Source: an uncultured Clostridia bacterium (GTDB taxonomy: Bacteria > Bacillota > Clostridia > Christensenellales > Aristaeellaceae). Taken from it: DNA of 30,833 bases. The notes under the pieces are model-generated. The model worked only from the letters and a program-made list of their open reading frames with translations. It was not told the origin of the DNA and ran no database searches. The translations under genes and the position numbers were made by a program. Positions 1 to 5,734 of the stretch are shown in pieces; position 1 is the first letter of the stretch; every line of letters starts with the position of its first letter. Where the stretch lies: the NCBI GenBank assembly GCA_934643535.1, contig CAKUCE010000003.1, positions 1 to 30,833 of the forward strand, given 5' to 3'.

Positions 1-19
1 AATACTCAGCGCACCCGAT

Positions 20-76
20 TGGTGGAGATAAGCGGGATCGAACCGCTGACCTCTTGACTGCCAGTCAAGCGCTCTC
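20..76 (-). tRNA. tRNA-Ala(GGC), 3' fragment at the element boundary
   Basis: Read on the minus strand, this stretch gives the end of a D arm (GAGAGCG), a perfect anticodon stem-loop (CTTGA-CTGGCAG-TCAAG, anticodon GGC), a T arm (AGCGG-TTCGATC-CCGCT), the acceptor 3' strand TATCTCC, discriminator A and an encoded CCA. The matching 5' acceptor strand (expected GGAGATA) and the D-arm 5' half are not found: the bases further right (77-100) do not pair properly. The gene is therefore cut within the D arm, as expected where a mobile element begins. The serine recombinase gene starts its 3' end only about 50 bases away. I infer the host lies to the left of about 76 and the element to the right. Exact crossover bases cannot be fixed from one end. 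Confidence 0.72.
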
Positions 77-97
77 GCAAATCATAGCTTATATACC

Positions 98-116
98 CCC
101 ATTTGATGCAAATGGG
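98..116. other. Perfect inverted repeat at the element end
   Basis: CCCATTTG-atg-CAAATGGG is an 8-bp perfect inverted repeat between the tRNA fragment and the recombinase stop codon. It has no following T-run in the minus direction, so it is not a clear terminator. It may be an arm site for the recombinase or a structure protecting the recombinase mRNA end. Confidence 0.3.
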
Positions 117-128
117 AAAAGAAAAAAC

Positions 129-1799
129 TCATGCGACCATTTCTATGCTGTTCAAAAACTGTTCTATGCTGATATTCAGCGTGATCTTGATCTCATAATC
201 CCGGTACATATCCACGCGGTCAATGATACGAGAAACGATCATTTTCTTGGCTGCAATATCGGCATTGTTATACATGGCCGCCCATTCCAGCATATCGTCA
301 AACTTCTCTGAAACGGCAAGAAGATTGTTTTCGGCATCGTGATAGTCCGCTTCGGCTTCCTTATAGGCGGTCATCAGATCGGCGTATTTGCGCTCCTGTG
401 ACTCTATGACCGGCCGGAGCATTTCGGGTGTAAAGGCGCTTTCCCCGGTCAGAGATTTGATAATCTCACCTTGTAGCCGCTGCAATTCGCTCTCTGCCTT
501 GCTTGCTTCCTGAAAGAGCTGCTTGACATGATTCTTTCTAGAAAGAATGTCCGCCTGGCTTCTCGCCCGTATGACCTCGCCGCGGTCAGCCGCTTTTACT
601 CTGGCAAGAATGTCACGAACAAAGGTGTCAATAACATCATCCACCTTGTTGACGGTATAGCCTGTCTGCCCGCTGCACTCACCATGCTTGCGGGTTTTTG
701 TTTGGCAGCAGTAGCGTGTCCTTACGGTGTCTGTTCCGTCGGCTCTCGGTCGGCCTTTGCCGCTGGTTGTAATACACAGCCGCGCCCCGCAGTGACCGCA
801 GAAAATGTTTCCGGCCAATAGTGAGTTTCCCCGTGTGTTCAGCGGTGCGGATCGGGTGCTCTGGTATTGTCGTGACCGGGTTTGAAGCATAGACTGCACC
901 TCATTAAAGGTCTTATCGTCTATGATCCGAAGCTGCTCCAGCGTGGGTGATTGGGATTCCCCGCAACGCAGGATGCCAATGTATATGACATTTCGCAAGA
1001 TAGACTGGATCGTTGCAGGATGCCAGTTTTCGCCGGATCGGTTTCTGTAGCCCAGCTCATGGAGCCTGTTTGCAATCCGCTGTGCTCCGTAGCCATAGAC
1101 ATAGGCAAGATGGAACATAGTACGCACAACAGCGGCTTCATCTTCGCGGATAGCAAGGTCGTGTACCTCCTGCTTTCGCTTGTTCATGCGCCCGGACTTT
1201 ACCGGCTCATACCCATAGGGACAAATACGCCCGGTAAAATAGCCCTGCTCATTGAGAATATGCAGACTGTTGGCGGTGCGGATTGAGGTTTTTTGGCTCT
1301 CGCCGTCTGCCTGCCAAAAGCGGATATAGTTCATCAGTCTGTCCGTATGGGATTCGATCCGCTGTTCTCCTTCTTCGGTAGCCCAAACACGGATTCCATG
1401 ACTGATAAGCCATTCCACAACAAAGGGAGTCTCGTCAGCAATGCGGCCTATGCGGTCAAACATGAATACAAGAAGAATATCAAATTTCTGCTTTAGCGCG
1501 TAGTCCTTGATCATCTGCACCTTATCCCGGTTTTCCGCTCTGACCTTATGGCCGGAGATTCCTTCCTCCTGCAACTCGCAGACAATCGTCCAGCCGTTCT
1601 GTTCGGCAAACGCACGGCAGCGGAGGCGCTGCATGGGAATGTCGGCTTCATCGTTGGCATCATGGTAGAGCTGTTTAGTGGAGGAAACGCGATAAAGGCA
1701 AAGCACCCGTGTACCCGGTTCTATGTAAAGAGGAAGATTGAGGCGACAGCCTGTTTCTTTATCAAAGCTATAATTTGCGTCAGTGCTTGTTAGATTCAT
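129..1799 (-). CDS. Large serine recombinase (site-specific integrase/excisionase)
   Basis: The 556-residue protein cuts and rejoins DNA to integrate and excise the element. A resolvase-type catalytic domain spans about residues 30-175, with YRVSSTKQ at 36-43 placing the nucleophile at Ser39, followed by a recombinase domain (about 195-290), a zinc-ribbon beginning near residue 331 (FCGHCG plus later CC and C residues) and a long charged coiled coil (about 400-500). Length and order fit TndX/TnpX-type large serine recombinases. The start ATG is preceded by AAAGGATGG and by a good promoter at 1888-1916. An unusual N-terminal extension of about 30 residues precedes the catalytic domain. It lies at the left end of the element, next to the truncated tRNA, as an integration gene should. 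No separate excisionase is evident; the small gene at 1945-2151 is a candidate accessory. Confidence 0.93.
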   Translation of the reverse strand: MNLTSTDANYSFDKETGCRLNLPLYIEPGTRVLCLYRVSSTKQLYHDANDEADIPMQRLRCRAFAEQNGWTIVCELQEEGISGHKVRAENRDKVQMIKDYALKQKFDILLVFMFDRIGRIADETPFVVEWLISHGIRVWATEEGEQRIESHTDRLMNYIRFWQADGESQKTSIRTANSLHILNEQGYFTGRICPYGYEPVKSGRMNKRKQEVHDLAIREDEAAVVRTMFHLAYVYGYGAQRIANRLHELGYRNRSGENWHPATIQSILRNVIYIGILRCGESQSPTLEQLRIIDDKTFNEVQSMLQTRSRQYQSTRSAPLNTRGNSLLAGNIFCGHCGARLCITTSGKGRPRADGTDTVRTRYCCQTKTRKHGECSGQTGYTVNKVDDVIDTFVRDILARVKAADRGEVIRARSQADILSRKNHVKQLFQEASKAESELQRLQGEIIKSLTGESAFTPEMLRPVIESQERKYADLMTAYKEAEADYHDAENNLLAVSEKFDDMLEWAAMYNNADIAAKKMIVSRIIDRVDMYRDYEIKITLNISIEQFLNSIEMVA

Positions 1800-1887
1800 T
1801 TCAATACCATCCTTTCACGGAACGGCATTGGCACTTCTGCAAAATATATGAAGTTTTCAAGGTACAAGTCAGAACCTTTCTATTCAT

Positions 1888-1916
1888 ATTTTCTCATATA
1901 TGCCGGATAGTGTCAA
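1888..1916 (-). promoter_or_regulatory. Predicted sigma-A promoter of the recombinase gene
   Basis: On the minus strand TTGACA (1911-1916) is separated by exactly 17 bases from GAAAAT (1888-1893). It gives an untranslated leader of about 80 bases before the recombinase ATG at 1799. The -35 hexamer is a perfect consensus. Confidence 0.55.
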
Positions 1917-1944
1917 ATTATCGGGTACTTTCCAGTCCGCTTTT

Positions 1945-2151
1945 TTAGTCCATAATGCTTTGAAGCAGTATTCCTTTTACGCTTTCGCAGATGTCCGGGT
2001 TATTTTTCTCCCGGCAGACTGCGGTAATATGATAACCATTGATTTTGGCTTGCACGGTACGGGAAGCCCTATCAACGGATAGTATCTGAAGGTGTTTATA
2101 GCTGCTGTTATCGTCTGATTTTCTCGGCAGCTTCTGATCTGCCTTTTTCAA
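1945..2151 (-). CDS. Small protein upstream of the recombinase, function unknown
   Basis: A 68-residue basic, soluble protein (about LKKADQKLPRKSDD at its start). I prefer the TTG start at 2149-2151 because AGGAG lies eight bases upstream; an earlier TTG (2169) has no ribosome site and would overlap a palindrome at 2172-2188. The C-terminal half (KINGYHITAVCRE, then a short helix with VKGILLQS) loosely resembles the small TnpW-type proteins that accompany recombinases in clostridial mobile elements, with a short beta pair followed by a helix. That similarity is from memory and weak. Its position just upstream of and in the same direction as the recombinase suggests an accessory or directionality role. 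Confidence 0.5.
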   Translation of the reverse strand: MKKADQKLPRKSDDNSSYKHLQILSVDRASRTVQAKINGYHITAVCREKNNPDICESVKGILLQSIMD

Positions 2152-2171
2152 ATAATCACTCCTGTTCAATC

Positions 2172-2188
2172 CGTTTCACGGTGAAACG
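2172..2188. repeat. parS-like 17-bp palindrome, copy 1 (perfect)
   Basis: CGTTTCACGGTGAAACG: perfect 8-bp arms around one central G. Lies just upstream of the small gene at 1945-2151, so it could overlap that gene's control region. Member of the dispersed family described in the findings. Confidence 0.85.
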
Positions 2189-2200
2189 CAATAAATCGAC

Positions 2201-2228
2201 AAAATCCGCACTGTAATGTAGTGCGGAT
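2201..2228 (-). terminator. Predicted rho-independent terminator
   Basis: ATCCGCACT (2204-2212), a 7-base loop and AGTGCGGAT (2220-2228) form a perfect 9-bp stem. In the minus direction it is followed by TTTT. It would end transcripts coming from the Spo0A-C gene or from the non-coding region between 2229 and 2590. Confidence 0.55.
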
Positions 2229-2590
2229 CAACGGGTTCACGGTATTTTCAAAGGCTGAATACAGACGGCGACGGGCAAGGCCGCTCCATAGGATTAACGT
2301 GCCTCCCTCCATTCTGATGGCGGGGCGTTCTACTCTGTGACGTGTAGCCAACGCAAGTATTATTATCCCCGTGTGTGGATCATGGCCTGCGACTTCTGCC
2401 AAAATCGCTTTACAGCGACGGTGTTCTCGCTCATATCATCGCGCACCCGCTGCCCGGCTCAACATACACGGAACATATCTGTCTGCCCTATTCAGTTGTA
2501 AGTGTGGCATATAGCCACAGGCTGATCGTCAGCCTGTCAAAGCATACTGTTCTCAGTACGCTTTAGCCGAATGACGATCATGCTTTCAAA
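2229..2590. other. Gene-poor structured region, candidate non-coding RNA
   Basis: I find no convincing protein gene here; all open frames lack a ribosome site and protein-like composition. At the right end three hairpins follow each other: GTGGC/GCCAC (2504-2518), a perfect 9-bp stem ACAGGCTGA/TCAGCCTGT (2517-2537) and AGCATACTG/CAGTACGCT with one wobble (2541-2562). A terminator sits at the left end (2201-2228) in the minus direction. Together these would suit a minus-strand structured RNA of roughly 350-400 bases, or a decayed gene. A 23-codon minus-strand frame near 2360-2430 is probably chance. Confidence 0.3.
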
Positions 2591-2968
2591 TCATGTGTTA
2601 ATATAATCGAGAAAGGCAACAAGTATGTCAATAAACTGCCCATTGGTGGGTATGCGTTCCAAATGTGTACCGGCTACATAGTCAAGGGCGGTATGGTCGT
2701 CACGATTCCAGCAGGAACTAATAAGCGTGCGTATTGCGTGCTCCACGGAGGCCGGTTTCACATTGAAATGCTTTGCTGTCTGTGGATATACGCACTTTGT
2801 CAAAAAGCAGTTATTGTCCGGATCTGCTCTGACGAGATCAACTATGTAAATCAGGTAGTTGTAACCGGTATGTCTGCCAGTGGCACCGATGCTGCGCAGG
2901 AGCCGTGCAGTGTCAAGAGTATTATTAAGGGGCTTTTTCAATTCGGCTTGTATATCAAGGCAATACAT
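2591..2968 (-). CDS. Stand-alone Spo0A C-terminal-domain transcription regulator
   Basis: The 125-residue protein matches the DNA-binding C-terminal domain of Spo0A: LLRSIGATGRHTGYNYLIYIVDLV, then TKCVYPQTAKHFNVKPASVEHAIRTLISSCW, the typical helix-turn-helix layout. The phosphoacceptor receiver domain of Spo0A is missing, so it is not regulated by the sporulation phosphorelay in the usual way. The ATG is preceded by AAAGGAAGG. The XRE regulator at 3222 is divergently transcribed, so the pair shares a control region of about 250 bases. Such proteins are found in clostridial mobile elements; a role in controlling transfer or recombinase genes is inference. Confidence 0.8.
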   Translation of the reverse strand: MYCLDIQAELKKPLNNTLDTARLLRSIGATGRHTGYNYLIYIVDLVRADPDNNCFLTKCVYPQTAKHFNVKPASVEHAIRTLISSCWNRDDHTALDYVAGTHLERIPTNGQFIDILVAFLDYINT

Positions 2969-3114
2969 ATCAATACCTTCCTTTCGGTTGTGATTATATT
3001 TTACAGTATTCAGCGTCTTTTGTGTTGTTCAAGCGTTCGCATGATGACGACTGGTAATCGCGGAAAGAAAAGGAGAAGCGAGAGAAATCGACAATATACG
3101 TAGATTTACGAGAG

Positions 3115-3144
3115 TTGAGCTTGAAAAAGGAATACAGATATTAT
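3115..3144 (+). promoter_or_regulatory. Possible promoter of the XRE regulator
   Basis: TTGAGC (3115-3120), an 18-base spacer and TATTAT (3139-3144), leading toward the GTG start at 3222. The neighbouring inverted repeat at 3147-3163 would overlap the start of transcription. The match is moderate. Confidence 0.35.
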
Positions 3145-3146
3145 TT

Positions 3147-3163
3147 TTTCGGTAAAACCGAAA
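3147..3163. promoter_or_regulatory. Inverted repeat, possible operator in the divergent control region
   Basis: TTTCGGT-aaa-ACCGAAA is a perfect 7-bp inverted repeat with a 3-base centre, placed between the divergent Spo0A-C and XRE genes and just after the predicted -10 box. Suits a dimeric helix-turn-helix regulator such as the XRE protein encoded next to it; binding is inferred only from position. Confidence 0.4.
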
Positions 3164-3221
3164 TCATAACAAATTCCGACTTCAAAACCGATACTGTACA
3201 ATTGGTTTGAGGTGAAGAATA

Positions 3222-3572
3222 GTGTCGGATTACTCAACATATTTAGGTGAAAGCATTTATAAAAATAGAAAGCGTCGGAGAATGACACAGGCGGAGCTTG
3301 CGGAGAAGGCTGATGTCACTGAACAAACCATTCGGAAAATAGAACATGGCGATGGCAATCCGCAGTTGGATGTACTGTGTTCCCTTATAACAGCATTGGA
3401 CATAGATCCGATGGAGATCGTTTATCCACAGAAAGAGATAGGCAATCAAGCTAAAAAACAGCTTGATATTTTGCTGCATGATTGCAGCGAGGAAGATATA
3501 GAAGTCTTACTTCCCATTTGTGAAGCAGCAATAAACGCCTTAAAAGCAAGAAATAAAATCGCAATAAGATAA
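3222..3572 (+). CDS. XRE-family helix-turn-helix transcription regulator
   Basis: A 116-residue protein with an N-terminal HTH_3 domain at about residues 8-62 (LGESIYKNRKRRRMTQAELAEKADVTEQTIRKIEHGDGNP), followed by a short helical tail, perhaps for dimerisation. The start is GTG at 3222 with GAGGTGAAG just upstream. It is transcribed divergently from the Spo0A-C gene and converges on the KTR gene, with a terminator between. The composition is AT-rich compared with the transfer module. Probably represses its own promoter and perhaps the divergent one through the inverted repeat at 3147-3163; that is inference. Confidence 0.88.
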   Translation: MSDYSTYLGESIYKNRKRRRMTQAELAEKADVTEQTIRKIEHGDGNPQLDVLCSLITALDIDPMEIVYPQKEIGNQAKKQLDILLHDCSEEDIEVLLPICEAAINALKARNKIAIR

Positions 3573-3611
3573 CAAAAGAGCCAGCATCCTTGTTCGTTTG
3601 GATGCTGGCTC
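3571..3611 (-). terminator. Terminator of the KTR gene
   Basis: A perfect 12-bp stem (GAGCCAGCATCC at 3578-3589, GGATGCTGGCTC at 3600-3611) is followed in the minus direction by TTTTGTT. It may also stop plus-strand transcripts from the XRE gene. Confidence 0.75.
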
Positions 3612-3617
3612 TGCGCT

Positions 3618-3803
3618 TCAAGCGTCTGGCTCTTTGAAAACCACCATTTTTAGTTTGATTATACTGATTATCGTCTCCACCTTGCATTTAGGACAATATA
3701 GAGGAAAGTTGAGCAAGACGGTATCTTCATATACTTTGATACGTGTCTTGCAATCGCATAATGGGCAGCGTACCCAGCGAGAGTTGCCTGTCGTTTCATC
3801 CAT
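3618..3803 (-). CDS. Cysteine-rich KTR-domain protein
   Basis: A 61-residue protein with two CxxC pairs (WVRCPLCDCKTR and LYCPKCKVET), a zinc-ribbon fold of the KTR family found in conjugative transposons of Firmicutes. The KTR-like signature CKTRIKVYEDTVLLNFPLYCPKCK is complete and the protein ends with the typical KEPDA. The frame is open further upstream to 3905, but that would run through a terminator (3833-3873); ATG at 3801-3803 has GGGGG eight bases before it, so I use it. Function of the family is unknown, possibly nucleic-acid binding. The gene's last codons and a terminator are partly duplicated at 3833-3902. Confidence 0.8.
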   Translation of the reverse strand: MDETTGNSRWVRCPLCDCKTRIKVYEDTVLLNFPLYCPKCKVETIISIIKLKMVVFKEPDA

Positions 3804-3832
3804 TTGTAAAGCCCCCATACACATATATAGAT

Positions 3833-3873
3833 TAAAAAAGCCGGTAATCACATTGCTTTGATGGATTACCGGC
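3833..3873 (-). terminator. Terminator downstream of the sigma/anti-sigma operon
   Basis: GCCGGTAATC (3840-3849) and GATTACCGGC (3864-3873) form a perfect 10-bp stem with a 14-base loop, followed on the minus strand by a run of six T. It ends the operon of the ECF sigma factor and its DUF4367 partner. Confidence 0.75.
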
Positions 3874-3902
3874 TCTGCGCTGTTAAGCGTCTGGCTCTGT
3901 TG
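3872..3902 (-). repeat. Remnant of a second KTR gene 3' end
   Basis: This segment nearly repeats 3607-3636: both carry the minus-strand codons for EPDA and a stop (TGA in the intact gene, TAA here) and then lead into a terminator. Only the last codons are recognisable; nothing upstream resembles a KTR protein. It marks a recombination junction where the sigma-factor cassette joined. Confidence 0.6.
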
Positions 3903-3975
3903 CAATACTATTTAGGGAAATCTGGGATTTAGGTATTTCAGTTCTTCATTCAAATTGGTTTGTCACACATACTCT

Positions 3976-5019
3976 TTATTTGCGGATGACTCCTTGGGCT
4001 GCAGTAAGCAGTGTCTCGCTGTCTACGCCGTTCGTAGTCATCTGAAAAACCAGACCATTGTCTTCATCCAGCCATGTAATGCGGAAAGGAGTCCCGTCCT
4101 CGTTTTCCATCAACCAACCGTCACAGCCATTAACGACTACAGGGGTATAGGAAATCACACCGTATCCAGCACTCGTGTTGCGATAGTGAGATACATAGCC
4201 CTCCAGATCACTCATTGGCTTTTCATAGTTTAACTGAATCTCATAATGTCCGGCATTGGCATAGGTTCTCCATAGATAAGCATAGTCTCCCGGAACACCG
4301 TTCGACATCAACTCTGCAAAGCCTTCCGGGAGGGCAGGGTTCCAGTCGCCCAGTTCCTCGAGTGCTTGACGGGTGTCGTTATCCATAGAAGGATAATTGC
4401 CTGTCTCCTGAACAGATTCCGCTAACGAAAGCAGATCATAGTCTTCTCCTTTTACACTGAGCCGGAAGCCAATGCCACGCTCAGCATCCGTCCAAAAAAC
4501 ATATGACCACCCGTTATCCACCACATAGAGTTGCCCCTCGTTTCCGTTTACGGTAACATCCTCTTGATGAAGAATGGGCTTGTCAAAATAGCCGCCAACA
4601 CCATGTGCTTTCTGGTAGATCAGCATGATAATATCACCATCTGCATTCTGGAAATCCGTGCGGGCTTCTCCTTCCCCTGCACGGTAATAGCTTTTTACAG
4701 GAGAGAAGCCATCCGGAACGTTCGTCAACTCCCAAACGCCAAGATAGACTGGATAATTGTCCATTGCTTCAAAGCCAATTGATGTGAACTCCTCGCCATC
4801 AACCACAATGGGATCATCCTTGAAAACGATTCGCGCGTTGATTGCATAGGCAACAAGGCCAACCGACAGGATCAATGCCGCAGCCAGAGCAAAAGTGATA
4901 ATCCGTTTCTTATAAGATTTTGAAGTGTGAGTTACGCTTTTTTTCATTGTTGAAGTAACCTCCAGAATAATTCTGTCATCAATCTGGCCTGTTGCTTCTA
5001 TCAGGTCAAGTGCTTTCAT
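3976..5019 (-). CDS. Membrane DUF4367-type protein, probable anti-sigma partner
   Basis: The 347-residue protein has a short cytoplasmic N-terminus (about 1-38), one membrane segment at about 40-60 (IITFALAAALILSVGLVAYA) and a large extracytoplasmic part. The outer part shows two related repeats of the DUF4367 type: NVPDGFSPVKSYYRAGEGEA followed by VNGNEGQLYVVDNGWSYVFWTDAERGIGF, and LPEGFAELMSN followed by VVVNGCDGWLMENEDGTPFRITWLDEDNGLVFQMTTNGVDSETLLTAAQGV. Its start overlaps the sigma gene's stop by four bases (ATGA), so the two are translationally coupled. The arrangement is that of an ECF sigma factor with a membrane anti-sigma that senses something outside the cell. The signal is unknown. 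Confidence 0.82.
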   Translation of the reverse strand: MKALDLIEATGQIDDRIILEVTSTMKKSVTHTSKSYKKRIITFALAAALILSVGLVAYAINARIVFKDDPIVVDGEEFTSIGFEAMDNYPVYLGVWELTNVPDGFSPVKSYYRAGEGEARTDFQNADGDIIMLIYQKAHGVGGYFDKPILHQEDVTVNGNEGQLYVVDNGWSYVFWTDAERGIGFRLSVKGEDYDLLSLAESVQETGNYPSMDNDTRQALEELGDWNPALPEGFAELMSNGVPGDYAYLWRTYANAGHYEIQLNYEKPMSDLEGYVSHYRNTSAGYGVISYTPVVVNGCDGWLMENEDGTPFRITWLDEDNGLVFQMTTNGVDSETLLTAAQGVIRK

Positions 5020-5573
5020 ATCAGCCCCTCCTTAATCAGATGATTTCGCAGCTTTTTCCTGCTTCTGGATAGAGATGTTCGCACCTTACTTTCTTTGAAG
5101 CCCAGGCGCTCTGCTATTTCTGCTGTCGGAAGCATCAGCCAGTAACGATAGGAAAAAATAATCCTGTCGTCTTTGGATAGAGAAAACAGAAAATCGTTAA
5201 TCTCTTTGACGAGTTCTTTGGTTTCAAACGCACGTTCTACGGAGTAATCTGATGCAACACAGTCCTCCAACTCATCTAAAGCCAAATCGAGTTCTCCGCC
5301 GCCGCGTTTTTGGGTATATCGCTCCTTTAATCGGTTAAAACTCAGATTGCGAACAATGCGATACAAAAAAGCTGACAGATGAACCGGACGCTGTGGCGGA
5401 ATACTGTCCCAAACCGCCATATATGTATCATCAACGCACTCTTCCGCATCTTCTCTGCTTGTGAGGATGCTTCTTGCAATATAACGGCAGGTTTCTCCGT
5501 ATTTGTTATCTGTTTCTTCTATGGCACTCTGATCGCGTTGCCAAAACAGATTAATGATTATTCTGTCTTCCAT
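5016..5573 (-). CDS. ECF-type RNA polymerase sigma factor
   Basis: A 185-residue sigma-70 family protein. Region 2 includes RYIARSILTSREDAEECVDDTYMAVWDSIPPQRPVHLSAFLYRIVRNLSFNRLKE and region 4 includes LSKDDRIIFSYRYWLMLPTAEIAERLGFKESKVRTSLSRSRKKLRNHL, the order of ECF sigma factors. The start at 5573 is chosen because AAGGAGG stands six bases upstream; the open frame continues 15 codons further without a ribosome site. It forms a two-gene operon with the DUF4367 membrane protein. Targets are not evident; it might direct genes of the element or of the host. Such pairs are frequent cargo in clostridial mobile elements. Confidence 0.9.
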   Translation of the reverse strand: MEDRIIINLFWQRDQSAIEETDNKYGETCRYIARSILTSREDAEECVDDTYMAVWDSIPPQRPVHLSAFLYRIVRNLSFNRLKERYTQKRGGGELDLALDELEDCVASDYSVERAFETKELVKEINDFLFSLSKDDRIIFSYRYWLMLPTAEIAERLGFKESKVRTSLSRSRKKLRNHLIKEGLI

Positions 5574-5690
5574 GTGGCCTCCTTGTTTCTCTGAAAGCGC
5601 TCTCACACATATAGTCAACTTTTTTCGGAGTTTTGTTACATTTTTTTATCATAACATAGAAAAATCTATTTCGCGTTTTTTCGTACTTAA

Positions 5691-5718
5691 ATTATAACAG
5701 GCCAAAAAACGAATGCAA
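5691..5718 (-). promoter_or_regulatory. Predicted sigma-A promoter of the sigma-factor operon
   Basis: On the minus strand TTGCAT (5713-5718), a 16-base spacer and TATAAT (5691-5696), about 120 bases before the ATG at 5573. The -10 box is perfect. A long AT-rich leader follows. Confidence 0.5.
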
Positions 5719-5734
5719 ATTTTCATATTGTATT

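Noticed and set aside
20..100. A complete but divergent tRNA-Ala
   Set aside because: I tried to fold 77-100 as the 5' half; the acceptor strand has a mismatch plus wobble and the D stem cannot form, so only the 3' part is accepted.
2166..2402. Open frame of 78 codons on the minus strand ending in FHRETD
   Set aside because: No ribosome site, unnatural composition, and it passes through a terminator and a palindrome; treated as non-coding.
3804..3905. Longer start for the KTR protein
   Set aside because: The extension would cross a strong terminator (3833-3873) that ends the preceding operon.
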